In this document: positions 1 through 9,140 of the stretch, in pieces
How positions within the stretch are numbered: position 1 is the stretch's first letter
Layout: each line of letters starts with the position of its first letter
Source of the DNA: Peronospora farinosa
Taxonomy: Eukaryota; Oomycota; Peronosporomycetes; Peronosporales; Peronosporaceae
Length of the DNA: 64,000 nt
Direction of reading: 5' to 3'
Assembly (NCBI GenBank): GCA_947646735.1
Contig: CANTFK010000218.1
Coordinates: 1 to 64,000 of the forward strand
Made by a program: the position numbers and the translations under genes
The notes under the pieces: model-generated
The model's input: the letters and a program-made list of their open reading frames with translations, nothing else
Databases searched by the model: none
Told to the model about the DNA's origin: nothing

Positions 1-439
1 GTAGTGCAGACACTTTTCTGTCGCTTATGGGATGATGGAGACGATGTTACTGTCTCTTGCCACCGGTAATTTATTCTCCACATCATTTTGCCGCTAATAG
101 GGCGGGTTAATGTGGCGATGGTGACAGTTGTTGCTGCGTCTTGCCATCGGTAATTTATTCTCTTCATGGGTGTTGGGTCTCACCAAAGCAGGCACTCACT
201 TGCTTCAGACCTACCTGCATCTTGGAAAACGCTGAGATAGATCCAAGTCAACCGTTTACGAGGCAAGGGGTGTTTTGTTTGTCAATTTGGCTGTGTATTA
301 TGTCAAGGCAGGATGCGGGTACACCAATAGTTGCAAGCAGTCGTCCGGCAAACGTATGCGTACCAGAGGACCTGTAAGGATTTATGGAAGGCTTTGGAAA
401 AGACCCGTGAAACGTATAGCTGTTTTGTCAATTTGGCTT

Positions 440-525
440 GGTATCTTGCCCGAGTGGTCTAAGGGGGCGGACTTAAGATCCGCTAGACGTTCCAGTCTGC
501 GTGGGTTCAAACCCCACAGATACCA
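440..525 (+). tRNA. tRNA-Leu(UAA), array copy 1
   Basis: The 86-nt cloverleaf folds fully. The acceptor is GGTATCT/AGATACC with discriminator A. The D arm has CCC/GGG. The anticodon stem GCGGA/TCCGC encloses loop CTTAAGA, giving anticodon TAA. A long variable arm TAGAC/GTCTG marks a type II tRNA, and the T arm is GTGGG/CCCAC around TTCAAAC. The internal promoter boxes are intact. CCA is not encoded, as expected for a eukaryotic nuclear gene. There is no intron. Confidence 0.97.
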
Positions 526-583
526 AAGCACCACTCTCTCTTCTTCTTGAAAAGCGGTGGACGAAGCCTCGTAGTGCAGACAC

Positions 584-587
584 TTTT
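584..587 (+). terminator. Candidate Pol III T4 terminator shared by array units
   Basis: This is the first run of four T after the copy-1 tRNA. It lies 58 nt beyond the tRNA 3' end, at offset 14-17 of the next unit, and recurs at every unit boundary. The immediate 3' flank (526-550) has only T doublets, so Pol III transcripts of each copy may extend about 60 nt into the next unit. Assignment as the working terminator is inference. Confidence 0.4.
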
Positions 588-1009
588 CTGTCGCTTATGG
601 GATGATGGAGACGATGTTACTGTCTCTTGCCACCGGTAATTTATTCTCCACATCATTTTGCCGCTAATAGGGCGGGTTAATGTGGCGATGGTGACAGTTG
701 TTGCTGCGTCTTGCCATCGGTAATTTATTCTCTTCATGGGTGTTGGGTCTCACCAAAGCAGGCACTCACTTGCTTCAGATCTACCTGCATCTTGGAAAAC
801 GCTGAGATAGATCCAAGTCAACCGTTTACGAGGCAAGGGGTGTTTTGTTTGTCAATTTGGCTGTGTATTATGTCAAGGCAGGATGCGGGTACACCAATAG
901 TTGCAAGCAGTCGTCCGGCAAACGTATGCGTACCAGAGGACCTGTAAGGATTTATGGAAGGCTTTGGAAAAGGCCCGTGAACCGTATTGCTGTTTTGTCA
1001 ATTTGGCTT

Positions 1010-1095
1010 GGTATCTTGCCCGAGTGGTCTAAGGGGGCGGACTTAAGATCCGCTAGACGTTCCAGTCTGCGTGGGTTCAAACCCCACAGATACCA
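1010..1095 (+). tRNA. tRNA-Leu(UAA), array copy 2
   Basis: Identical in sequence to the copy at 440-525: same cloverleaf, TAA anticodon and long variable arm. Confidence 0.97.
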
Positions 1096-1579
1096 AAGCA
1101 CCACTCTCTCTTCTTCTTGAAAAGCGGTGGACGAAGCCTCGTAGTGCAGACACTTTTCTGTCGCTTATGGGATGATGGAGACGATGTTACTGTCTCTTGC
1201 CACCGGTAATTTATTCTCCACATCATTTTGCCGCTAATAGGGCGGGTTAATGTGGCGATGGTGACAGTTGTTGCTGCGTCTTGCCATCGGTAATTTATTC
1301 TCTTCATGGGTGTTGGGTCTCACCAAAGCAGGCACTCACTTGCTTCAGATCTACCTGCATCTTGGAAAACGCTGAGATAGATCCAAGTCAACCGTTTACG
1401 AGGCAAGGGGTGTTTTGTTTGTCAATTTGGCTGTGTATAATGTCAAGGCAGGATGCGGGTACACCAATAGTTGCAAGCAGTCGTCCGGCAAACGTATGCG
1501 TACCAGAGGACCTGTAAGGATTTATGGAAGGCTTTGGAAAAGACCCGTGAAACGTATAGCTGTTTTGTCAATTTGGCTT

Positions 1580-1665
1580 GGTATCTTGCCCGAGTGGTCT
1601 AAGGGGGCGGACTTAAGATCCGCTAGACGTTCCAGTCTGCGTGGGTTCAAACCCCACAGATACCA
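1580..1665 (+). tRNA. tRNA-Leu(UAA), array copy 3
   Basis: Identical to the copy at 440-525, with all stems paired and anticodon TAA. Confidence 0.97.
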
Positions 1666-2149
1666 AAGCACCACTCTCTCTTCTTCTTGAAAAGCGGTGG
1701 ACGAAGCCTCGTAGTGCAGACACTTTTCTGTCGCTTATGGGATGATGGAGACGATGTTACTGTCTCTTGCCACCGGTAATTTATTCTCCACATCATTTTG
1801 CCGCTAATAGGGCGGGTTAATGTGGCGATGGTGACAGTTGTTGCTGCGTCTTGCCATCGGTAATTTATTCTCTTCATGGGTGTTGGGTCTCACCAAAGCA
1901 GGCACTCACTTGCTTCAGATCTACCTGCATCTTGGAAAACGCTGAGATAGATCCAAGTCAACCGTTTACGAGGCAAGGGGTGTTTTGTTTGTCAATTTGG
2001 CTGTGTATTATGTCAAGGCAGGATGCGGGTACACCAATAGTTGCAAGCAGTCGTCCGGCAAACGTATGCGTACCAGAGGACCTGTAAGGATTTATGGAAG
2101 GCTTTGGAAAAGGCCCGTGAACCGTATTGCTGTTTTGTCAATTTGGCTT

Positions 2150-2235
2150 GGTATCTTGCCCGAGTGGTCTAAGGGGGCGGACTTAAGATCCGCTAGACGT
2201 TCCAGTCTGCGTGGGTTCAAACCCCACAGATACCA
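2150..2235 (+). tRNA. tRNA-Leu(UAA), array copy 4
   Basis: Identical to the copy at 440-525, with all stems paired and anticodon TAA. Confidence 0.97.
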
Positions 2236-2719
2236 AAGCACCACTCTCTCTTCTTCTTGAAAAGCGGTGGACGAAGTCTCGTAGTGCAGACACTTTTCTG
2301 TCGCTTATGGGATGATGGAGACGATGTTACTGTCTCTTGCCACCGGTAATTTATTCTCCACATCATTTTGCCGCTAATAGGGCGGGTTAATGTGGCGATG
2401 GTGACAGTTGTTGCTGCGTCTTGCCATCGGTAATTTATTCTCTTCATGGGTGTTGGGTCTCACCAAAGCAGGCACTCACTTGCTTCAGATCTACCTGCAT
2501 CTTGGAAAACGCTGAGATAGATCCAAGTCAACCGTTTACGAGGCAAGGGGTGTTTTGTTTGTCAATTTGGCTGTGTATAATGTCAAGGCAGGATGCGGGT
2601 ACACCAATAGTTGCAAGCAGTCGTCCGGCAAACGTATGCGTACCAGAGGACCTGTAAGGATTTATGGAAGGCTTTGGAAAAGGCCCGTGAAACGTATAGC
2701 TGTTTTGTCAATTTGGCTT

Positions 2720-2805
2720 GGTATCTTGCCCGAGTGGTCTAAGGGGGCGGACTTAAGATCCGCTAGACGTTCCAGTCTGCGTGGGTTCAAACCCCACAGA
2801 TACCA
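2720..2805 (+). tRNA. tRNA-Leu(UAA), array copy 5
   Basis: Identical to the copy at 440-525, with all stems paired and anticodon TAA. Confidence 0.97.
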
Positions 2806-3289
2806 AAGCACCACTCTCTCTTCTTCTTGAAAAGCGGTGGACGAAGCCTCGTAGTGCAGACACTTTTCTGTCGCTTATGGGATGATGGAGACGATGTTAC
2901 TGTCTCTTGCCACCGGTAATTTATTCTCCACATCATTTTGCCGCTAATAGGGCGGGTTAATGTGGCGATGGTGACAGTTGTTGCTGCGTCTTGCCATCGG
3001 TAATTTATTCTCTTCATGGGTGTTGGGTCTCACCAAAGCAGGCACTCACTTGCTTCAGATCTACCTGCATCTTGGAAAACGCTGAGATAGATCCAAGTCA
3101 ACCGTTTACGAGGCAAGGGGTGTTTTGTTTGTCAATTTGGCTGTGTATAATGTCAAGGCAGGATGCGGGTACACCAATAGTTGCAAGCAGTCGTCCGGCA
3201 AACGTATGCGTACCAGAGGACCTGTAAGGATTTATGGAAGGCTTTGGAAAAGACCCGTGAAACGTATAGCTGTTTTGTCAATTTGGCTT

Positions 3290-3375
3290 GGTATCTTGCC
3301 CGAGTGGTCTAAGGGGGCGGACTTAAGATCCGCTAGACGTTCCAGTCTGCGTGGGTTCAAACCCCACAGATACCA
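3290..3375 (+). tRNA. tRNA-Leu(UAA), array copy 6
   Basis: Identical to the copy at 440-525, with all stems paired and anticodon TAA. Confidence 0.97.
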
Positions 3376-3860
3376 AAGCACCACTCTCTCTTCTTCTTGA
3401 AAAGCGGTGGACGAAGTCTCGTAGTGCAGACACTTTTCTGTCGCTTATGGGATGATGGAGACGATGTTACTGTCTCTTGCCACCGGTAATTTATTCTCCA
3501 CATCATTTTGCCGCTAATAGGGCGGGTTAATGTGGCGATGGTGACAGTTGTTGCTGCGTCTTGCCATCGGTAATTTATTCTCTTCATGGGTGCTGGATCT
3601 CACCAAAGCAGGCATTCACTTGCTGAAGACCTACCTGCATCTTGGAAAACGCTGAGATAGATCCAAGTCAACCGTTTACGAGGCAAGGGGTGTTTTGTTT
3701 GTCAATTTGGCTGTGTATTATGTCCGAGGCAGGATGCGGGTACACCAACAGTTGCAAGCAGTCGTCCGGCAAACGTATGCGTACCAGAGGACCTGTAAGG
3801 ATCTATGGAAGGCTTTGGAAAAGACCCGTGAACCGTATTGCTGTTTTGTCAATTTGGCTT

Positions 3861-3946
3861 GGTATCTTGCCCGAGTGGTCTAAGGGGGCGGACTTAAGAT
3901 CCGCTAGACGTTCCAGTCTGCGTGGGTTCAAACCCCACAGATACCA
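3861..3946 (+). tRNA. tRNA-Leu(UAA), array copy 7
   Basis: The tRNA is identical to the other copies although the unit around it carries an inserted base and several variants. The RNA gene is therefore more conserved than its flanks. Confidence 0.97.
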
Positions 3947-4430
3947 AAGCACCACTCTCTCTTCTTCTTGAAAAGCGGTGGACGAAGTCTCGTAGTGCAG
4001 ACACTTTTCTGTCGCTTATGGGATGATGGAGACGATGTTACTGTCTCTTGCCACCGGTAATTTATTCTCCACATCATTTTGCCGCTAATAAGGCGGGTTA
4101 ATGTGGCGATGGTGACAGTTGTTGCTGCGTCTTGCCATCGGTAATTTATTCTCTTCATGGGTGCTGGGTCTCACCAAAGCAGGCACTCACTTGCTTCAGA
4201 CCTACCTGCATCTTGGAAAACGCTGAGATAGATCCAAGTCAACCGTTTACGAGGCAAGGGGTGTTTTGTTTGTCAATTTGGCTGTGTATTATGTCAAGGC
4301 AGGATGCGGGTACACCAATAGTTGCAAGCAGTCGTCCGGCAAACGTATGCGTACCAGAGGACCTGTAAGGATTTATGGAAGGCTTTGGAAAAGACCCGTG
4401 AAACGTATAGCTGTTTTGTCAATTTGGCTT

Positions 4431-4516
4431 GGTATCTTGCCCGAGTGGTCTAAGGGGGCGGACTTAAGATCCGCTAGACGTTCCAGTCTGCGTGGGTTCA
4501 AACCCCACAGATACCA
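4431..4516 (+). tRNA. tRNA-Leu(UAA), array copy 8
   Basis: Identical to the copy at 440-525, with all stems paired and anticodon TAA. Confidence 0.97.
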
Positions 4517-5000
4517 AAGCACCACTCTCTCTTCTTCTTGAAAAGCGGTGGACGAAGTCTCGTAGTGCAGACACTTTTCTGTCGCTTATGGGATGATGGA
4601 GACGATGTTACTGTCTCTTGCCACCGGTAATTTATTCTCCACATCATTTTGCCGCTAATAGGGCGGGTTAATGTGGCGATGGTGACAGTTGTTGCTGCGT
4701 CTTGCCATCGGTAATTTATTCTCTTCATGGGTGCTGGATCTCACCAAAGCAGGCATTCACTTGCTGAAGACCTACCTGCATCTTGGAAAACGCTGAGATA
4801 GATCCAAGTCAACCGTTTACGAGGCAAGGGGTGTTTTGTTTGTCAATTTGGCTGTGTATTATGTCAAGGCAGGATGCGGGTACACCAATAGTTGCAAGCA
4901 GTCGTCCGACAAGCGTATGCGTACCAGAGGACCTGTAAGGATCTATGGAAGGCTTTGGAAAAGGCCCGTGAAACGTATAGCTGTTTTGTCAATTTGGCTT

Positions 5001-5086
5001 GGTATCTTGCCCGAGTGGTCTAAGGGGGCGGACTTAAGATCCGCTAGACGTTCCAGTCTGCGTGGGTTCAAACCCCACAGATACCA
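5001..5086 (+). tRNA. tRNA-Leu(UAA), array copy 9
   Basis: Identical to the copy at 440-525, with all stems paired and anticodon TAA. Confidence 0.97.
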
Positions 5087-5255
5087 AAGCACCACTCTCT
5101 CTTCTTCTTGAAAAGCGGTGGACGAAGTCTCGTAGTGCAGACACTTTTCTGTCGCTTATGGGATGATGGAGACGATGTTACTGTCTCTTGCCACCGGTAA
5201 TTTATTCTCCACATCATTTTGCCGCTAATAGGGCGGGTTAATGTGGCGATGGTGA

Positions 5256-5571
5256 CAGTTGTTGCTGCGTCTTGCCATCGGTAATTTATTCTCTTCATGG
5301 GTGCTGGATCTCACCAAAGCAGGCATTCACTTGCTGAAGACCTACCTGCATCTTGGAAAACGCTGAGATAGATCCAAGTCAACCGTTTACGAGGCAAGGG
5401 GTGTTTTGTTTGTCAATTTGGCTGTGTATTATGTCCAAGGCAGGATGCGGGTACACCAGCAGTTGCAAGCAGTCGTCCGACAAGCGTATGCGTACCAGAG
5501 GACCTGTAAGGAGCTATGGAAGGCTTTGGAAAAGGCCCGTGAACCGTATTGCTGTTTTGTCAATTTGGCTT
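5256..5571 (+). pseudogene. Protein-coding relic inside the repeat unit (best preserved in unit 10)
   Basis: In the last unit one reading frame runs from 5256 to the tRNA boundary with a single TGA at 5364-5366. It looks protein-like, with amphipathic helical stretches such as LTKAGIHLLKTYLHLG and KELWKALEKAREPYC. The motif FVNLA followed by V/W-Y occurs twice, about 50 residues apart, which suggests a tetratricopeptide-like helical repeat protein. In other units the frame is broken by a one-base deletion near offset 295 and by TAA where unit 10 has GAG/AAG context. Each unit may therefore be a piece of a protein gene captured beside a tRNA. The parent protein was not recognised. Confidence 0.45.
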
Positions 5572-5657
5572 GGTATCTTGCCCGAGTGGTCTAAGGGGGC
5601 GGACTTAAGATCCGCTAGACGTTCCAGTCTGCGTGGGTTCAAACCCCACAGATACCA
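5572..5657 (+). tRNA. tRNA-Leu(UAA), array copy 10 (array edge)
   Basis: Identical to the other tRNAs, but it sits in the terminal, most divergent unit. Only 30 bp of shared 3' flank follow before the sequence becomes unrelated. It therefore lacks the T4 stretch that the other copies meet in the next unit. Confidence 0.97.
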
Positions 5658-5695
5658 AAGCACCACTCTCTCTTCTTCTTGAAAAGCAGGACTTA

Positions 5696-5800
5696 GACTA
5701 TACTGTAATCAGTATAGTCGGAGGGTGCCCCATTACATTTAGACCAAACATTAAGTATATTACTTAATGTTTACGTGTAACTAGGTACCCTGTTACACGT
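5696..5800. repeat. Cluster of three perfect inverted repeats at the array edge
   Basis: Hairpin 1 (5696-5719) has 10-bp arms, GACTATACTG and its complement, around TAAT. Hairpin 2 (5746-5772) has 12-bp arms around TAT. Hairpin 3 (5773-5800) has 9-bp arms, ACGTGTAAC and its complement, around a 10-nt loop that is itself nearly palindromic. Hairpins 2 and 3 abut directly. No mismatches occur in the arms. They start 9 bp after homology to the repeat unit ends. Confidence 0.85.
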
Positions 5801-5992
5801 CCCTTAGTCTGATTCGCAAGCAAATGGAAGCTAAGTAGTAGCCCTCGATATTCCGCTTCGTTTACAGTCAGATCAGCGGCGAACTCCGATGCAGCAGCTA
5901 TGACAGTCCATTTCATCTTCCATGCAATAAGAGTCTGGAGTGGAAATGTAGCAGCGACCGTAAATGCATCGCTGATCAGTCTCTTTGTGTAT
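5764..5992 (-). mobile_element. Retroelement RNase H fragment (decayed)
   Basis: On the minus strand an open frame of about 75 codons ends at TAA 5764-5766 and contains LTVNEAEYRGLLLSF. This corresponds to the conserved NEAEY block of RNase HI domains, as found in Ty3/gypsy polyproteins. Upstream in the frame lie a W-K-M-K-W-T strand and AASEFAAD. No reverse transcriptase, integrase or LTR was found alongside, so this is a fragment. Its C-terminal end overlaps hairpins 2 and 3. Confidence 0.65.
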
Positions 5993-6381
5993 GTATGTAC
6001 ACAAATTCTTGAGCCTTATTTATTGTACAAGATTTGTTCTAATTTTGCTACTTTGTTCTTCTCACAAACCAACCAACCTATTCAATATGTGACAAAGACT
6101 GTAACGCGGGACTCTTGACGCTTCGCTATGACCTCCGCTGTACAAAGCGAGGGTCAAGAGCAAGCTAACGGCCAAAGTCGTGGCTTCGTCGTTTTAGCTC
6201 CTAGGGCAGTCACACGATGAGACCTTTGGCAGAGAAGCACATTGTGTAATCAATTGGTGACCGACTTGAAGAGCTTTTAAACCTAGGACAGTACAAACAC
6301 ATATAGTAGTAGTAACTCATACGATACAGTAGTACCGTACTGAACTCATGGCTCTCTGCCGTACTATAAAAGGCCAGACGT

Positions 6382-6469
6382 TGTAGTTCATAGCTCAGGG
6401 TTGACGCTGTAGAGCTGAGAATCTGATATCGAGTTGAAGGCAGGGGTTCGAAACTGCAGGTGATTTTTT
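6382..6469 (+). mobile_element. tRNA-like Pol III element, possible SINE head
   Basis: An A-box-like TAGCTCAGGGTTG (6391) sits in a 5-bp D-stem AGCTC/GAGCT (6392-6416). A B-box GGTTCGAAACT follows at 6445-6455, and a T6 run (6464-6469) could terminate Pol III. A TATAAAA lies at 6365. The acceptor ends do not pair and the anticodon arm is poor, so this is not a working tRNA. The box spacing fits a tRNA-derived SINE or a tRNA pseudogene. Confidence 0.35.
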
Positions 6470-6755
6470 CTACGAAACAGGCCTATGGTGTTGCAGCTTC
6501 TAAAGCCCCTTCTAGTAATTAGATAATGACTGACTAAATGATCTATGAGCCATTCATTTTATGAGCATCAACAGTACCACCAGCAAATGAATTTGGTCAT
6601 ACGCAAGCAAGGGTCAATTCATTTAGCATCGATCGATCAAACTTCCATCAATCTCTCGTGTCATATGTGCAATCATTTCTTAATAGTTCATTGTCCATTT
6701 GTCATAGAGGTTGAAAAGGAATCTCCATCTTTACTAGTATAAGTCCCTATCCAGG

Positions 6756-8225
6756 ATGAGCTCAATCCCTGTTAACAACGTAGAAGCTGTCCAGCGTATT
6801 ACACGACGCATTGATGCCATTGGCGAGCGTGATCCAGGCATCGTCATGGGGTTATCATGGTATTATATCAAGCTCATCCTACTTACGGGCTTTGGATGGG
6901 CCATGGACTCAATGGAAACTTTCATCTTTACGTATTGTGCTGCTCTTATCCGTGAGGACATTCCACAAAGCTCACGTCAAGCTTCTTTTCTAGGTGGTGC
7001 TGTCTTTATTGGGTCGTTCATTGGATCTTTTCCCTTTGGGACATTGGCCGACAAATACGGTCGTCGTCCTATCTTTATGGTCACACTTGTGCTCTTCCTT
7101 GGTGGTCTTGCCTTTTGTGCATTGAGTTGGGATGTCACCTCTATCACATGTGCACGCATTATCTCGGGCATTGGTCTTGGTGGAGAGCTACCCGTTGCTT
7201 CGACACTCGTACAAGAGCTCTCTCCAAAGAAAACACGTGGTAAGATTATTGTCTTGCTCGAGTCTTTCTGGGCCATTGGTTGCATGGTCGCAGTTGTTAT
7301 GGCATTTAGTGTCGCACCCAAGATTGGTTGGCGTGAAACTTTCTTCATCTGTTGTGCCCCCGTGCTATATGCGATTGTTATCCGTCTATATATCCCCGAG
7401 TCCCCCAAGTGGCTTGCCAGTGTCGGTCGCTATGACGAGGCCGTTGCTATTGTCGAGTCCATTGAGCAGGCCCATGGTCTCGATCCCTACGACCCCAAGA
7501 CGGAGGAGATTGAGCGAAACATTGCAGTACAATCAGCTGTTGAGCTCCCAGATTCTCATTTCAAACGCATTGGCATGTTGTTTGAGCACCAATTCCGTGT
7601 ACGCACGACTGTCCTTTGGACGCTTTGGTTCGGTCTGTCCATGTCGTACTACGCCATTTTTATTTACTTGCCCACTTTGATCTCTCTCAAGGGCTATGAC
7701 ATGAACAGTCAATGGGAGACAATCCTCATCATTACAGTCTTTCAACTTCCAGGCTACTTTGCTGCTGCGAGTCTTGTCGAGATTATTGGCCGAAAGCAAA
7801 CGCTTGTCATCTTTCTACTTGGTGCCTTTGTATCTGCTATTGTCATGGGCTATGTCGATGCGACCAAGACGCCTGTGATTGTAACTGGATCGTTCACGTC
7901 CTTCTTTATGCTTGGTGCATGGGGTTGCGTGTACGCATACACACCAGAGAACTATCCGACAGCTATCCGTGGCATTGGTGCAGCATATCCCTCTGGTTTC
8001 AGCCGCATTGGCTCTTTCATCGGTCCGTACTTATGTGCGTCCATGTTTGGTGACTGGAACATGTCTTTAGAGGGCATTATGTGGGTATTTGGTGGACTAC
8101 TAGTGGTGATTTCGGCCCTTGTGTTGATCTTTGGCTATGAGCCTCGTGGGAAGAACGTTGAATTGTACGATGACAATCACGCCAACAAGTCGATGGTCTT
8201 TGAGGCCGTGCAAACGCCCACGTGA
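6756..8225 (+). CDS. MFS transporter, sugar-porter/organic-anion symporter type
   Basis: A 489-residue membrane protein in a single exon with about 12 hydrophobic segments. The first-half signature GTLADKYGRRP (residues 95-105) is the MFS motif A loop between TM2 and TM3. GGELPVASTLVQELSPKKTRG follows TM4, and PESPKWL (214-220) precedes the central cytoplasmic loop. The second half repeats the loop as EIIGRKQT. These marks fit the sugar-porter/SV2/NiaP-like branch of proton-coupled symporters for small metabolites or organic acids. The substrate cannot be told from sequence. Both termini are predicted cytoplasmic. The ATG at 6756 is followed by an amphipathic region that typically precedes TM1. 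The neighbours do not suggest a pathway. Confidence 0.88.
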   Translation: MSSIPVNNVEAVQRITRRIDAIGERDPGIVMGLSWYYIKLILLTGFGWAMDSMETFIFTYCAALIREDIPQSSRQASFLGGAVFIGSFIGSFPFGTLADKYGRRPIFMVTLVLFLGGLAFCALSWDVTSITCARIISGIGLGGELPVASTLVQELSPKKTRGKIIVLLESFWAIGCMVAVVMAFSVAPKIGWRETFFICCAPVLYAIVIRLYIPESPKWLASVGRYDEAVAIVESIEQAHGLDPYDPKTEEIERNIAVQSAVELPDSHFKRIGMLFEHQFRVRTTVLWTLWFGLSMSYYAIFIYLPTLISLKGYDMNSQWETILIITVFQLPGYFAAASLVEIIGRKQTLVIFLLGAFVSAIVMGYVDATKTPVIVTGSFTSFFMLGAWGCVYAYTPENYPTAIRGIGAAYPSGFSRIGSFIGPYLCASMFGDWNMSLEGIMWVFGGLLVVISALVLIFGYEPRGKNVELYDDNHANKSMVFEAVQTPT

Positions 8226-9140
8226 CTTTTGTCCGATTGAAAAAGCGAGTAGCTGCATTGTTATTGTATCATTTGACGTTGAGAGATCTCGTGCTCGCTT
8301 GAGCGGCAATACATATAAAGTTATTCCAATCACTCTCTTACATACGTAGTCTCCTTGGAAATTATAAGAATAATGAGCAAGGACACAATTCCTTGCTCTT
8401 TGGCGTTCAATCATAATCTTTTTACTACGATATTTGTATCTATAGAGAAAAGGTCAGCACTTGGGCTAGTATCTAATGTATCGTTACTACGAAGATACTG
8501 GTAGGCACAGTACAATGTTTTTCAATCAGACGAGAGGGAAGAGTGTGGAATGTCACTCTATAAGAGTGCGACTGTAGTATTGGAAAAAAAAGTCATCACT
8601 ATCGTAAACGTTCAACTAAATGTCCTCTCTCAAGGCTGGCAAAAGTGTCATACATTATACGTGATGTTTGTAATACCTTTTAAATTGGCACTTCATGTTC
8701 AAGTGTATTTTTCAATCACGATGGTGATATGCTTACGCGTTTTTGAAAATCAGTATGGAATGGACGTGCAATCTAGTTTAAACTATACGTTTTATAGTCG
8801 AAAGCAATCACATGGTTAAAAGACCATAAGACACTTGATGTCCTCCCTATACATACAATAACATAACATAACAGACTGATGATGATGTTCTTCAATGGTT
8901 AAAAATACCGACCCATCTGTCTATTTCCTACAAAGTTTACGATTGAGCGCTTGAGGTGCGTGCGACATGGGAGACGTTTCGGGTATCAAAAAAACCTCGG
9001 AGGTTTTTTCCTTCTCTTCCTTCTCCGTCCCCAAAAGACGCCACTTTTACTAACGAGGCAGAGAGCAAAGACAAGAATTCAAAAGGAGATTTTAATCCGT
9101 AACGAACTAAAAGACGTCTTTCGTGTCCCCCGTCATTTGA
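8226..9140. other. Intergenic, no gene seen
   Basis: About 0.9 kb between two plus-strand genes, AT-rich with no coding frame resembling a known protein. The distal part (about 8940-9140) is the likely promoter and 5' leader of the flippase gene. Confidence 0.6.

Larger units (their letters stand above)
1..5687 (+). repeat. Tandem array of ten 570-bp units, each with one tRNA-Leu(UAA)
   Basis: Ten head-to-tail units begin at 1, 571, 1141, 1711, 2281, 2851, 3421, 3992, 4562 and 5132. The seventh is 571 bp (one inserted base near 3724), and the tenth stops matching at 5687, just after the tRNA 3' flank. Units 1-6 differ at only a few positions, whereas 7, 9 and 10 share variants that set them apart (for example at unit offset about 174-190). 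The first unit starts at base 1, so the array probably continues to the left. Inside each unit a stretch of about 45 bp occurs twice, imperfectly (34-78 and 117-162 in unit 1). The near-identity implies recent amplification or homogenisation. Confidence 0.97.
5688..6755. other. Array-flank region without an intact gene
   Basis: This 1.07-kb stretch lies between the tRNA array and the MFS transporter. It holds three perfect hairpins (5696-5800), an antisense RNase H relic of a retroelement (5764-5992) and a tRNA-like Pol III element (about 6382-6469). The rest (5993-6380 and 6470-6755) is AT-rich with no convincing gene. A short frame at 6545-6742 has no recognisable features. Confidence 0.6.

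Noticed and set aside
141..5682. Repeated short frames of 76, 78 and 91 codons in every array unit
   Set aside because: They recur only because the units are near-identical. They run through the tRNA gene or lack codon-level constraint, so identity is not evidence of coding.
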